From contig QMUF01000015.1 in the NCBI GenBank assembly GCA_003663525.1, positions 1 through 17,477 of the forward strand: 17,477 nt of DNA, given 5' to 3'. Made by a program: the position numbers and the translations under genes. Below the pieces are notes generated by a model that was not told the origin of the DNA, did no database searches, and worked only from the letters and a program-made list of their open reading frames with translations. Shown piece after piece: positions 5,532-13,810 of this stretch (position 1 is the first letter of the stretch; each line of letters opens with the position of its first letter). Source of the DNA: Thermococci archaeon. Lineage in GTDB: Archaea > Methanobacteriota_B > Thermococci > Thermococcales > Thermococcaceae.

Positions 5532-7829
5532 TTAACTCCTAATCTTTTTCACAAATACTCTAAGTCCTATAATAACTGCCACTCCAATTATCACTGGAAT
5601 TACATTGAGGCTTGCTGCAGCAATGCCTATTGCTCCAATAACTGCTCTTACCTCTTTTCTAAGGTTTTTCTGGAACCACCCAGTGAGTGAGATTGCCAAG
5701 AGATACATGGCCAAAAGTGTAGCCCCAAACTCGTAAAGTACTTGAAGGGCTGTTGTTGTCGTCCAGTTCTCTACGGTTATTAAGAACATCTCTGGATGGG
5801 TGAAATAAATATATGGTCCGACATATCCAGCTAGAGCATATTTAACTGAGTTGGTTGCCGTCTTCCAGAAGTCACCGCCAGCTAATGCTGAGCCTGCATA
5901 TGCTGCCAACGCGACGGGTGGTGTCAGGTCTGCAAGTATACCAAAGTAGAATACGAAGAAGTGAGCTGCTAGAAGGGCTATTGGCGCTGTATAGCCTGGA
6001 ACTGATGCAGAATAAACTGGATTGCTTGCTACAGCATTAAAGACTGCTGGAGCTGCTACTAATGATGTAATGACATAGTTTGCAGTTGTTGGTACACCCA
6101 TACCAAGAATGAGGCTGAATATCATTGCCATCATTAAGAGCAACAGCAGATGTCCTCCAGCTAAGTCAACAAGCTTGTATCCAAGAGATGTGACGAGTCC
6201 GGTCATTGTTAGAACACCTTGGATTAAACCAGCACTTGCAGCTGCAAGCATAACTGTTGTGCTTGTTTTACCAGCGCTTATCATAGATTCATAGGTTGCT
6301 GAATACATTGCTTTACCGGCTTCTGTCTTGGATTTGTATCCTACTATCAGAGAGAAGATTATTCCAAAAACACCGCTCATTAAGAGGATTTCCTCTTTCC
6401 TCATGTAAAGGAACTTTCCAAGTGCCATAAGGAATACAAACAGCATGCTTATGTAGAACTTTTCGTTAAATTGAACCTTATCAGTTGCAACTGCCATGAC
6501 TACAAGTGTCAAACCAAGTACCAGCAGTACTATGCCAATGGGTTTTGCAATTTCTCTACCTGTAAACATCAAGAGGGTCGTGATAAGAAGTGTTGCAACA
6601 TAAAGTTGCTCATGCCCTGGAATCTCATCTTTTGAAATCCATGCAACCCAGATTGCAATACCTAATGAGGAAACTGCTGCAATGTGTGGTGCAATCCCCC
6701 ATACTAATGCGACAGTAATTACGAGAATCGGCAATAATATGTACAGCTTTCTTAGGAAGTATCTAATGGGCTTAAACTGCTCCCTTGGTATTCCTTTTAG
6801 GCCTAAACGCTTGGTCTCGAGGTCAATAAATAGGTAGACACCCGAGTAGTAAATCAACGCTGGCAACACTGCTGCAATGATGAGCTTGTTATATGGAACC
6901 CCAAGAAACTGGGCCATAATGAACGCAGCAGCTCCCATTACTGGTGGCATCAGCTGCCCCCCTGTTGAAGCTACAGGTTCAACGGCACCGGCTATTTCTG
7001 GTGGATAACCAGCTTTTTTCATAAGTGGGATCGTGAAAGTTCCTGTTGTTAAAACATTAGCAACTGAGCTTCCACTTACTGTTCCCATCATACCACTTGA
7101 AATTACTGCTGACTTTGCTGGACCACCTGGTCTTGGTCCAAAGATGGATATCATGAACTCTGTAATATAGTCACTAACTCCAATTTTCAGCAGGAATGCG
7201 CCAAAGAACACAAACGCAAAGACATAAATTGTCATAACGTAGAATGGAATACCAAAAATGCCCTGGTCAAGATATAAATACTGGGCTATGCGGGTCCAGT
7301 TGAAACCTGCATCTCTAATTCCATAAAGTATAAATACTGTGACTATTGTCGGTAGAATCCATCCTATTGCTCTTCTTGTGGCTTCTAAGACCAAGATTAT
7401 GGCGAGGAAGCCAAATATAACATCAATCTGGTTAACATCATAGTATACCATGTAAGTTGGCCATCTCCAGAATTTGTACAGTGCCGCTGCTAGTCCAAGA
7501 AGTATTAGGATGTAATCTATCAGTTGCACTTTTTTGAGGTACTTCTCTTTCTTTATTATCGGATATCTAAGGAATGCTATAACGAATATCATACCTAAGA
7601 CGAATGCCATTACTTGCTGATCTTGGAAGTCAAACTTCAGTATCCCAATTTTCACACCTAACTTGTCAAAGAGGGAATATACCGTAAAAGTAAAGTTGAA
7701 TATAAACAGGATTTCAAAGAGACCTATTAAGATTGCTGCTGCTTTTACTATATTTTCCAGTTTAGGGGGGAGTGTTCTTGTTTTTTCAAGCACTATCTTT
7801 TTTTCGATCTTTTCAAGATTTTCTCCCAT
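5532..7829 (-). CDS. TRAP transporter fused permease (DctQM-type, TAXI system)
   Basis: The membrane component of a TAXI-type TRAP transporter, with small (DctQ-like) and large (DctM-like) permeases fused in 765 residues. Such systems use an ion gradient, not ATP, to import the ligand delivered by the binding protein. Many hydrophobic segments are visible: the first near residues 30-50, then pairs along the N-terminal 200 residues (DctQ-like part), then the DctM-like part with SSGMMGTVSGSSVANVLTTG, EPVASTGGQLMPPVMGAAAF and, in the second half, MSAGKTS-like and GMGVPTTANYVITSLVAAPA motifs typical of the fused family. GGAGGTG overlaps the end of the DUF1850 gene and sits 6 bases before ATG 7829, so the in-frame GTG at 7838 is rejected. 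It is the last gene of the operon. A paralogous C-terminal remnant lies at 3269-3455. Confidence 0.9.
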   Translation of the reverse strand: MGENLEKIEKKIVLEKTRTLPPKLENIVKAAAILIGLFEILFIFNFTFTVYSLFDKLGVKIGILKFDFQDQQVMAFVLGMIFVIAFLRYPIIKKEKYLKKVQLIDYILILLGLAAALYKFWRWPTYMVYYDVNQIDVIFGFLAIILVLEATRRAIGWILPTIVTVFILYGIRDAGFNWTRIAQYLYLDQGIFGIPFYVMTIYVFAFVFFGAFLLKIGVSDYITEFMISIFGPRPGGPAKSAVISSGMMGTVSGSSVANVLTTGTFTIPLMKKAGYPPEIAGAVEPVASTGGQLMPPVMGAAAFIMAQFLGVPYNKLIIAAVLPALIYYSGVYLFIDLETKRLGLKGIPREQFKPIRYFLRKLYILLPILVITVALVWGIAPHIAAVSSLGIAIWVAWISKDEIPGHEQLYVATLLITTLLMFTGREIAKPIGIVLLVLGLTLVVMAVATDKVQFNEKFYISMLFVFLMALGKFLYMRKEEILLMSGVFGIIFSLIVGYKSKTEAGKAMYSATYESMISAGKTSTTVMLAAASAGLIQGVLTMTGLVTSLGYKLVDLAGGHLLLLLMMAMIFSLILGMGVPTTANYVITSLVAAPAVFNAVASNPVYSASVPGYTAPIALLAAHFFVFYFGILADLTPPVALAAYAGSALAGGDFWKTATNSVKYALAGYVGPYIYFTHPEMFLITVENWTTTTALQVLYEFGATLLAMYLLAISLTGWFQKNLRKEVRAVIGAIGIAAASLNVIPVIIGVAVIIGLRVFVKKIRS

Positions 7830-7831
7830 TA

Positions 7832-8293
7832 CTAACACCTCCTGCTTATTATCACCAAAATCGGAGCTCTTCTAATCTCAATTTTCATAATGCCTTCTTC
7901 TTTTGGTTGAATAAATATAACCTTTCCATCAAGTTTTACAGTGGCATTATTAACCGGAATAAACCAATATTCCCAAGATTTTCCCAGAAATATGTTTAAG
8001 TTCTTTACATAGAATTCACCTGCTCTATAATCGAAGTTTGTAGGTTGCCCTGCAAGAAATTCCTGCCATTTTTCTTGAAAAGCATAAATGCCATCTTTCG
8101 AAACTCGATATGTATCTACAACCTTGGTTAGAGAAACGCTGTGAGTGTAATCAATTTCAAGTGTGGAATTTGAGCTAAGAAAATAGTAACATCTGGTATC
8201 ATTAAACTCTATCCCAATCACAGAGACCGGAAAAAAGAGCATGATTATAATCAAAAGCAAGAAAAAAAGAAAAAATTTCTTCAAAAATTCCAC
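7832..8293 (-). CDS. DUF1850 protein of the TAXI-TRAP operon
   Basis: A protein of about 153 residues of the DUF1850 family, which is habitually found with TAXI-type TRAP transporters and has no assigned role. It opens with a strongly hydrophobic segment (FFLFFLLLIIIMLFFP), a signal anchor or signal peptide, so the rest is probably outside the membrane. The core carries the family-like YTHSVSLTKVVDTYRV and the later AGEFYVKNLNI region. The stop at 7832-7834 is two bases before the permease ATG, and the permease ribosome binding site lies inside its last codons, so translation is coupled. Start choice is open: GTG 8293, four bases after the TAXI stop, or TTG 8284, which has GGGGTGG at better spacing and would begin at LKKFFLFF. 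Confidence 0.75.
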   Translation of the reverse strand: MEFLKKFFLFFLLLIIIMLFFPVSVIGIEFNDTRCYYFLSSNSTLEIDYTHSVSLTKVVDTYRVSKDGIYAFQEKWQEFLAGQPTNFDYRAGEFYVKNLNIFLGKSWEYWFIPVNNATVKLDGKVIFIQPKEEGIMKIEIRRAPILVIISRRC

Positions 8294-8297
8294 CCCA

Positions 8298-9338
8298 TCA
8301 TCCCTTGAGATCTTCAGGCACTGTTATTCCGTGCTCTTCATAATACTTGACGGCTCCTGGGTGGAGTGGGATCATTAGACCATCAAATGCGTGGTTTATA
8401 TCAATCTGCTTTGCTACCTGGTGGGCTTTAGCCAGCTCCTCAATGTTTTCATAAAGAATCTTGGTAATTTCGTAAACGGCTTCATCTGGAAGGTCTTTGT
8501 GGACAACGAGGGTGGACTTAACGGCTACTGTTTGGGCATCCTCAGTCATTCCGTTGTATGTTCCCTTTGGAATAACTACCTTAACATAGAATGGATATCC
8601 TTGGTCATGGAGTTTCTTTATAACATCATCTGGAACTGGAATTAATCTGACTGGAACTTTGACTGCAATCTGATTAATTGCTGGTGCTGGGTAAGCAATA
8701 ACTGTGAACTCTGCATCAACCTGTCCGAGAACTAAGCTCTGGGCTGCCTCTTCGAAAGTCTGATAAACTGGCTCGATTTTATCCCAGACTTCAGCTGCTT
8801 TTAAGATTCTTTCAGCTGTTGCGGCACAACCGCTTCCAGCAGCACCAACTACAACCTTCTTACCAGCCAAGTCTTCGAGGGTCTTTATGTCGCTGTCAGC
8901 TCTTACAACAATCTGAATTGGCTCTGGGTAAAGTGTACCAACACCTCTAAGAACTTTAATTGGATTGCCTTCAAACTGGTACTTCCCTTCCCAAGCGTAC
9001 CAGGTAACATCGTTCTGTATAATTGCTACTTGAGCTTCGGCTTTTCCAACAGCCTTGGCATTAGCAACACTTGCACCGCTTGTAACTGCTTTAGCTGCAA
9101 TCAGATCACTCTTCTTATTTGTAACTTTTGCAAGCATGGAACCAATGGCAAAATACACACTACCAGGTCCAGAACCAGTGTAAATTGTTATCTCATACTT
9201 TCCTTCTTCAGTCTTTGTAACTATCGGAGTTTGGGTTGGGGTTTGTGTGCCGGTTGTGGTTGTTTGTTGGGTACATCCGGCAGCGACCAAAGCCAATACC
9301 AAAACAAAAACCACCCCTAGAGTCTTCCACTTTCTCAT
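8298..9338 (-). CDS. TAXI family TRAP transporter solute-binding lipoprotein
   Basis: A 346-residue substrate-binding protein of the TAXI family that captures ligand outside the cell for the fused permease. The N-terminus is a lipoprotein signal: MRKWK, a hydrophobic core, then LVAAGC with C22 as anchoring cysteine, followed by a Thr/Gln/Pro-rich linker (about 23-40). The mature domain begins YEITIYTGSGPGSVYFAIGS, matching the TAXI family opening, and has VRADSDIKTLEDLAGKKVVV, AAGSGCAATAERIL and GQVDAEFTVIAYPAPAI, normal for a two-lobed periplasmic-type binder. Members bind glutamate-like or other carboxylates in the few known cases; the ligand here is not known. GAGGTGA lies 6 bases before ATG 9338. 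It is first in the operon, with its own promoter at 9397-9406. Confidence 0.9.
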   Translation of the reverse strand: MRKWKTLGVVFVLVLALVAAGCTQQTTTTGTQTPTQTPIVTKTEEGKYEITIYTGSGPGSVYFAIGSMLAKVTNKKSDLIAAKAVTSGASVANAKAVGKAEAQVAIIQNDVTWYAWEGKYQFEGNPIKVLRGVGTLYPEPIQIVVRADSDIKTLEDLAGKKVVVGAAGSGCAATAERILKAAEVWDKIEPVYQTFEEAAQSLVLGQVDAEFTVIAYPAPAINQIAVKVPVRLIPVPDDVIKKLHDQGYPFYVKVVIPKGTYNGMTEDAQTVAVKSTLVVHKDLPDEAVYEITKILYENIEELAKAHQVAKQIDINHAFDGLMIPLHPGAVKYYEEHGITVPEDLKG

Positions 9339-9380
9339 TCTTCTTCACCTCACACATACGGGGATTATATCCCAACATTT

Positions 9381-9396
9381 GTTTACAAACTTGAAC
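9381..9396. promoter_or_regulatory. Candidate operator GTTTACAAACTTGAAC at the TAXI promoter
   Basis: This sequence lies directly downstream of the TATA element, around the predicted transcription start. It contains the GTTT/AAAC inverted pair and resembles the palindrome upstream of the KamA gene (11493-11508), with which it shares GTTTACAA followed by CTTG. The regulator is unknown. Confidence 0.35.
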
Positions 9397-9406
9397 ATTA
9401 TATATT
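9397..9406 (-). promoter_or_regulatory. TATA element of the TAXI-TRAP operon
   Basis: On the minus strand AAATATATAAT forms a strong TATA box, preceded by A-rich BRE-like sequence. The predicted start is near 9376, giving a leader of about 38 bases with GAGGTGA. This separates the operon from the upstream KamA gene, 118 bases away. Confidence 0.6.
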
Positions 9407-9456
9407 TTTTGTTTCTTCTTTTGTTTAAAATGAAAGGGTAGAGAGGCGAAAATTTT

Positions 9457-11370
9457 TCAGTAGTAATACCAGATTGTCCAGTAGTCATTAGGGTCTTCTC
9501 CTATGCTCTCAAGATACTCGAGGTACTCTTTGATTGGGGCATCTGGATATGTATAGAGTTTGGTCTCGCTGATACCTTTCTCCCATGGATGCATAAGATA
9601 GATCCTGCTTCCATCTGGTCTGATTCCAACTAGTTCTCTGTCCTGCCATGCTCTCAGATGATTTTTACCCATTCTTGGGACATTGAAGATGGGTTCGTCT
9701 GTTCTGAATATTCCGGGGAGTAATCTTGCTTCCTCTTTTCTCTCTTGGACAACTCTTGCAATTGGCACGAGATAGTCTTTCTGCTCAATTTTGCCCTTTG
9801 GATAGAACGTGTAGTATGGATCGATACCAACTTTCTTCAATGCGATTCTTAGTGCAACGTTTTCAAACCTTCTGCTAACATTTCTTTGGTAAACAAGCTG
9901 GTTATAGAGGTAAATCCCTTGCCTTCTTAGTTTATACACTGCATCCCCCATCTCAGGAGTGACTTCATAAGCGGTCTCAACATGTGTTACGACATGAACA
10001 TTTCTCCGTCCTGGCTCGATGTATGAAGCTAAAATCTCCGCTAAGCTATTAGTAATTCTCATTGGAACCGTGACAGGTATTCTACTGCCCCATCTGAGGT
10101 TGATCACATGATCAAATTCTGAAAGCCTACTCATTATCTTATCGATTATCTTGTCACTTAGAGCTAAGGGGTCTCCACCGGTAATGAGGACGTCGATCAT
10201 AGACTCATGCTCGCCAAACCACTCTATTGCTGCTTCAATCTTGTCCCATCCCGGGAATCCACTTGGCATGAATGGCTCAAGAACTTCCCAGTTTCTCTGA
10301 CAGTAAACACATATCTGTGGGCATGTATCGTAAGCTTTGAGAATCGCTATTGTGACATATCTTCTTGTAATAAGGTCAAGTGGTGACGTGTCGTGTTCTC
10401 CCATGAAATCAAAGTAGTATTCTCTGTCCTCCTTGTGCTGAAGCATATTTGAGACATACCATGTTGGTGGCATTACCTGTCTTCTTACATGTCTGTCTTC
10501 TTTATATGGATTTTCAAAGTCCCAGAGGTGGAGATAGTACGGTGTAATTCCCCAAGGTATGCTGTATTTTACAGCAATTTCTACTTGTTTTAGGTCTTCT
10601 TCTGGAACTTTTACTATTCCCAATCCATTTAGCTCTCTAAGTGTTTCAAGGCCTTTTTCCCTCTTTAGCACGTGGGAGAACTGCCATCTATAGTCGAACC
10701 ACTCATCTTCGGTTATACCCCAGTATTCCATAAGTTTTTCTCTCTGCTTCTTTCTCTTTTCGATAATATGCTTGTCAAGACCGCTTGGGTATTTCTTGAG
10801 GTATCCCTCAATGTAGTCCCAGACCTTATCGAGGTATTCCGATCTCATGAGGGCAGCTTTTCTTCCTTTAATTTTGCTAAAATCAACAAATTTGACACCA
10901 GCAGCTTCAAGTTTTGGCCCAAGCCATCCTTTTGAATATCCAGTTACTCCAGCCATTGCTTTAAACAAGTGTTTGAATTCTTCTACAAAACCCTCAGTAA
11001 TGATTCCAAGAACCCTTTTATCACCTTTTGTAGCCTTCCAGAGATACTCTAGTGTTGAAAATCCAGCAACTTTTTCTCCATATTCGGAAATTATGTTTAG
11101 AAACACGTTGATAGCTTCAACTGCAAGCCACCTGTCCATTGCATCAACCTCAATCTCTCCATTCTTGTACTTCCATAGCAAATCTTCAGCGAACTTCCTT
11201 AGCTTGTCTCTTGCCTCCTCAACGTTTTCGCTGGTGAGCAGGATTTCTTTAATTTCAGGGAGAGGTTCAAAAATTTTCAAAAAATTTTCATAGTTAATTC
11301 CCTGCTTTAAACCCCAGGGGGATTCTTCAACATTAAATGTGGAAATTGCACTTTCCATTTGTTTTTCCAT
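9457..11370 (-). CDS. KamA family radical SAM protein (lysine 2,3-aminomutase-like), long form
   Basis: A 637-residue enzyme of the KamA/lysine 2,3-aminomutase family. The radical SAM cluster motif is CPQICVYC (C350, C354, C357; CxxxCxxC), followed by the SAM-binding VLITGGDPLAL (about 391-401). Family members shift an alpha-amino group to the beta position of an amino acid using PLP and a 5'-deoxyadenosyl radical. Lysine and glutamate forms are known; I cannot assign the substrate. Classical lysine 2,3-aminomutases have about 415-440 residues, so about 230 extra residues lie before the catalytic domain and resemble no domain I know. The C-terminal 60 residues are rich in aromatic residues. 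GAGGTGA lies 5 bases before ATG 11370, so the ATG at 11406 is rejected. It is on the same strand as, and just upstream of, the TAXI-TRAP operon, suggesting it processes the imported compound. Confidence 0.85.
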   Translation of the reverse strand: MEKQMESAISTFNVEESPWGLKQGINYENFLKIFEPLPEIKEILLTSENVEEARDKLRKFAEDLLWKYKNGEIEVDAMDRWLAVEAINVFLNIISEYGEKVAGFSTLEYLWKATKGDKRVLGIITEGFVEEFKHLFKAMAGVTGYSKGWLGPKLEAAGVKFVDFSKIKGRKAALMRSEYLDKVWDYIEGYLKKYPSGLDKHIIEKRKKQREKLMEYWGITEDEWFDYRWQFSHVLKREKGLETLRELNGLGIVKVPEEDLKQVEIAVKYSIPWGITPYYLHLWDFENPYKEDRHVRRQVMPPTWYVSNMLQHKEDREYYFDFMGEHDTSPLDLITRRYVTIAILKAYDTCPQICVYCQRNWEVLEPFMPSGFPGWDKIEAAIEWFGEHESMIDVLITGGDPLALSDKIIDKIMSRLSEFDHVINLRWGSRIPVTVPMRITNSLAEILASYIEPGRRNVHVVTHVETAYEVTPEMGDAVYKLRRQGIYLYNQLVYQRNVSRRFENVALRIALKKVGIDPYYTFYPKGKIEQKDYLVPIARVVQERKEEARLLPGIFRTDEPIFNVPRMGKNHLRAWQDRELVGIRPDGSRIYLMHPWEKGISETKLYTYPDAPIKEYLEYLESIGEDPNDYWTIWYYY

Positions 11371-11403
11371 ATCAATCACCTCATGTACATATATGGCCAT
11401 TGA

Positions 11404-11445
11404 CACCCCTCAGATCATCATTGTACATATCCCATCATTGGGGTG
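11404..11445 (-). promoter_or_regulatory. Hairpin and direct repeats in the predicted KamA leader
   Basis: CACCCC (11404-11409) and GGGGTG (11440-11445) are perfect complements that could close a 30-base loop. The loop carries CATCATT twice (11416-11422, 11433-11439). GTACATAT also occurs twice (11385-11392, 11423-11430). If the TATA at 11479-11486 is used, all this lies in a leader of about 85 bases, long for this group. Confidence 0.4.
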
Positions 11446-11478
11446 GTTTTACAGATGTTAGTGAATATGTGTGTGGTA

Positions 11479-11486
11479 TTATATAT
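11479..11486 (-). promoter_or_regulatory. TATA element of the KamA gene
   Basis: On the minus strand AAAATATATAATACC is a strong TATA box, similar to that of the TAXI operon. The predicted transcription start is near 11457. Confidence 0.55.
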
Positions 11487-11492
11487 TTTGCG

Positions 11493-11508
11493 TTTACAAG
11501 CTTGTAAA
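11493..11508. repeat. Perfect 16-base palindrome TTTACAAGCTTGTAAA
   Basis: Arms TTTACAAG and CTTGTAAA are exact reverse complements with no spacer. The palindrome lies immediately upstream of the KamA TATA box, where an archaeal activator would bind. A related sequence is found at the TAXI promoter (9381-9396). Confidence 0.6.
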
Positions 11509-11731
11509 ACATTACAAAGTTCAATTTATCTGGTTAATATAATGAAAAATTTTACATATTGGCATATTTGTTTCTAAAATTTTATCGAATATTTCAAAAG
11601 ATCTAGGTTATAAGCCGGATTAACTTTATAAATGTAAACTCTGGAAATGGTGTGAAAGATATATGGTGTCATAACAACTTTTATTAATAGCTAATCTAAC
11701 TATGTTTTTGGGCTTTTGGGGGTATGTTTAG

Positions 11732-12550
11732 ATGAAGATCATAACGACAACCAGCGTTGATCTAGCATCTATGAACATTAGGCATAAGTTGATTGAGCAT
11801 TTTGAATTTAAGGAGATAGAGCAGGAATTCGATGGAGCTCAAGTTTATCGTTGGAAAGATATTATTCTATTAACAACAGATAAGGAGATGATATATTACG
11901 ATAACTTGGACAGAGAGATAGCAAAACAGCTCAACATAACTCCAGAGATAATAATCTTTGCATCAAGACATTCGAGTCAGCAAAAGCTCCCAGCGTTGAC
12001 TACCCATGTAACTGGAAACTGGGGAAAGGCAATGTATGGAGGAAGAGATGAGAGCTTGGCTATTGCAGAGGCTAGGGCAATGAAACTTGCACTTTTAAAG
12101 TTGCACGAATTAAATACCCTAGACTGGATAGTATGTTACGAAGCAACACATCACGGTCCGAGTGAGCTTGAAGTACCTTCTCTTTTTATAGAAATTGGTT
12201 CCAGTGAAGAGGAATGGAGGAACGATAAAGCAGGGGAAATAGTTGCAGAGACAATTGTACATGTGCTGGAGAATTATCAAAAAAGTAAGTTCAAAATAGC
12301 AGTCGGGATTGGTGGGGGTCATTATGCTCCAAAACAGACTAAAGTGGCCTTAAATTCAGAACTTGCATTTTCTCATATAGCGGCGAAATATGCACACCCT
12401 CTTTCTAAGGAGCTGTTAATTAAAGCTATAAACAGAACCTCAGGAAGAGTACATGGAATTTATGTAGATTGGAAGGGCAGTAGAGGTGAGACCAAACAGA
12501 TGGCAAGGAATATTGCGGAAGAGTTGGATTTGGAGTTTATTAAAGACTAA
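11732..12550 (+). CDS. dtdA: D-aminoacyl-tRNA deacylase (archaeal type, DTD2)
   Basis: A 272-residue enzyme that hydrolyses D-amino acids from mischarged tRNA, keeping them out of translation; it acts in the cytoplasm. The archaeal/plant DTD2 family, unrelated to bacterial DTD, is recognised by FASRHSS...[12 protein letters not shown] (about residues 76-99), [23 protein letters not shown] (about 135-157) and the Gly/His motif [12 protein letters not shown] (about 192-203). The conserved His residues in these motifs are the likely zinc ligands and catalytic centre. Length is normal. The ATG at 11732 follows GGGGGT by about 8 bases. It is divergent from the KamA gene and read toward ftsZ, which has its own promoter. 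Confidence 0.92.
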   Translation: MKIITTTSVDLASMNIRHKLIEHFEFKEIEQEFDGAQVYRWKDIILLTTDKEMIYYDNLDREIAKQLNITPEIIIFASRHSSQQKLPALTTHVTGNWGKAMYGGRDESLAIAEARAMKLALLKLHELNTLDWIVCYEATHHGPSELEVPSLFIEIGSSEEEWRNDKAGEIVAETIVHVLENYQKSKFKIAVGIGGGHYAPKQTKVALNSELAFSHIAAKYAHPLSKELLIKAINRTSGRVHGIYVDWKGSRGETKQMARNIAEELDLEFIKD

Positions 12551-12618
12551 CAAAGAAGCGAAACGTTTAAAGGTTTGAAAGTACACATTTAAATATCAGT
12601 TGAACAAACTTAGCTAAG

Positions 12619-12630
12619 GTTTATATATGT
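12619..12630 (+). promoter_or_regulatory. Strong TATA promoter of ftsZ
   Basis: GGTTTATATATG is a near-ideal Thermococcales TATA box. The predicted start near 12649 gives a leader of about 30 bases. Two weaker A/T elements lie upstream (GAAACGTTTAAAGG near 12559-12572 and CACATTTAAATATC near 12584-12597) and could be further promoters. Confidence 0.65.
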
Positions 12631-12680
12631 AGAGAATGTGAAAAAACATTTAGAACTGTTATCAGATGGAGGGTGAAAAA

Positions 12681-13802
12681 ATGTTGAAATTGATTGAAAG
12701 TGCAATAGAAAGGACATCAGCAGAAGCAACCACTGCAGTTGAGGTTCAAACACCAGCTTCTGACATTGATGAAGAGCTTAAGAAGATTTTGGAGCAAGTA
12801 CAAGCAAAGATCTATGTTATTGGTGTTGGTGGCGCTGGCTGTAATACCATTAATAGGATGATGGAAGTTGGAATTCAAGGAGCAAAGGTGATTGCGGTTA
12901 ATACTGATGCTCAAGATCTTTTAAAAGTAAGAGCCCATAAAAAGATTTTAATTGGTAAGGATCTCACAAGAGGTCTTGGTGCAGGAAATAACCCAAAGGT
13001 TGGCGAAGAAGCTGCTAAAGAAAGTGAAAGAGACGTTAGGGATGCTCTTGAAGGGGCTGACATGGTATTTATTACTTGTGGTCTGGGTGGGGGTACTGGT
13101 ACCGGTGGTGCCCCAATAGTTGCTGAGCTTGCAAAGAAAATGGGAGCGTTAACAGTTTCAGTAGTCACACTTCCATTCACTGTTGAGGGTATAAGGAGAA
13201 TCAAGAATGCGGAGTATGGTCTCGAAAGACTTAGGAAAAACAGCGATACTGTAATTGTAATCCCCAATGACAAGCTTATGGAAGTGGCTCCGAATTTGCC
13301 AATTCAAATGGCATTTAAGGTTTCAGATGAGATTCTTGTGCAAGCTGTTAAAGGAATTACCGAGCTCATCACTAGGCCAGGTCTCATTAACCTCGACTTT
13401 GCTGATGTAAGGGCAGTCATGAAAGATGGCGGCATTGCGATGATTGGTATTGGGGAAAGTGATAGTGAAAAGAGGGCATTAGAAGCCGCGAATCAAGCTT
13501 TGAACAGCCCACTTTTGGACGTGGATATTAGCGGAGCTAAGGGTGCGTTGATCAGTATTGCAGGAAGTGACGTTAAGCTTGAAGAGGCCCAACAAATAAT
13601 TGAGCTCGTCACAAGCAAACTCGATCCAGAAGCGCAAGTTATTTGGGGAATTCAGCTAGATCCTGACCTTGAAAAGACAATAAGAGTAATGGTTGTTGTA
13701 ACGGGAGTAAGCTCACCGTACGCTATTGTCGAAGAAGCCGAAGCACCATATTCTCTTGAAGAAGAAAGAAAGGTCGTTAAGATAGATTTGACTGAGCTTT
13801 AA
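12681..13802 (+). CDS. ftsZ: Cell division protein FtsZ
   Basis: A tubulin-like GTPase of 373 residues that assembles into the division ring at mid-cell. The nucleotide-binding domain starts with [16 protein letters not shown] (about 46-61) and NTDAQDL. The tubulin signature GGGTGTG is at residues 136-142. The synergy loop NLDFAD (237-242) supplies the aspartates that activate GTP hydrolysis in the next subunit, so it looks polymerisation-competent, unlike CetZ or degenerate forms. The N-terminal extension (about 45 residues, Thr/Glu-rich) and short acidic tail are normal for archaeal FtsZ. GGAGGGTGA lies 5 bases before ATG 12681, so the ATG at 12666 is rejected. Thermococcales usually carry a second FtsZ elsewhere. 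It heads the conserved ftsZ-secE-spt5 arrangement. Confidence 0.95.
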   Translation: MLKLIESAIERTSAEATTAVEVQTPASDIDEELKKILEQVQAKIYVIGVGGAGCNTINRMMEVGIQGAKVIAVNTDAQDLLKVRAHKKILIGKDLTRGLGAGNNPKVGEEAAKESERDVRDALEGADMVFITCGLGGGTGTGGAPIVAELAKKMGALTVSVVTLPFTVEGIRRIKNAEYGLERLRKNSDTVIVIPNDKLMEVAPNLPIQMAFKVSDEILVQAVKGITELITRPGLINLDFADVRAVMKDGGIAMIGIGESDSEKRALEAANQALNSPLLDVDISGAKGALISIAGSDVKLEEAQQIIELVTSKLDPEAQVIWGIQLDPDLEKTIRVMVVVTGVSSPYAIVEEAEAPYSLEEERKVVKIDLTEL

Positions 13803-13810
13803 AGGGCCTA

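Larger units (their letters stand above)
11371..11731. promoter_or_regulatory. Intergenic region between the KamA gene and dtdA
   Basis: These 361 bases hold no gene. From the KamA side they contain a leader with repeats and a hairpin (11404-11445), a TATA element (11479-11486) and a perfect palindrome (11493-11508). From the dtdA side there are three TATA-like candidates: CTTTATAAAT (11624-11633), GATATATGG (about 11658-11666) and CTTTTATTAATAG (about 11678-11690). The last fits best with a short leader. GGGGGT before ATG 11732 is the dtdA ribosome binding site. Confidence 0.5.

Noticed and set aside
10847..11293. Plus-strand open frame of 148 codons inside the KamA gene
   Set aside because: It is antisense to a clear enzyme gene, is Ser/Pro-rich as antisense frames are, and has no family signal.
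11404..11440. Possible C/D box guide RNA from the repeated ATGATG motifs
   Set aside because: ATGATGA and CTGA are present but only one base apart, so no guide segment fits.
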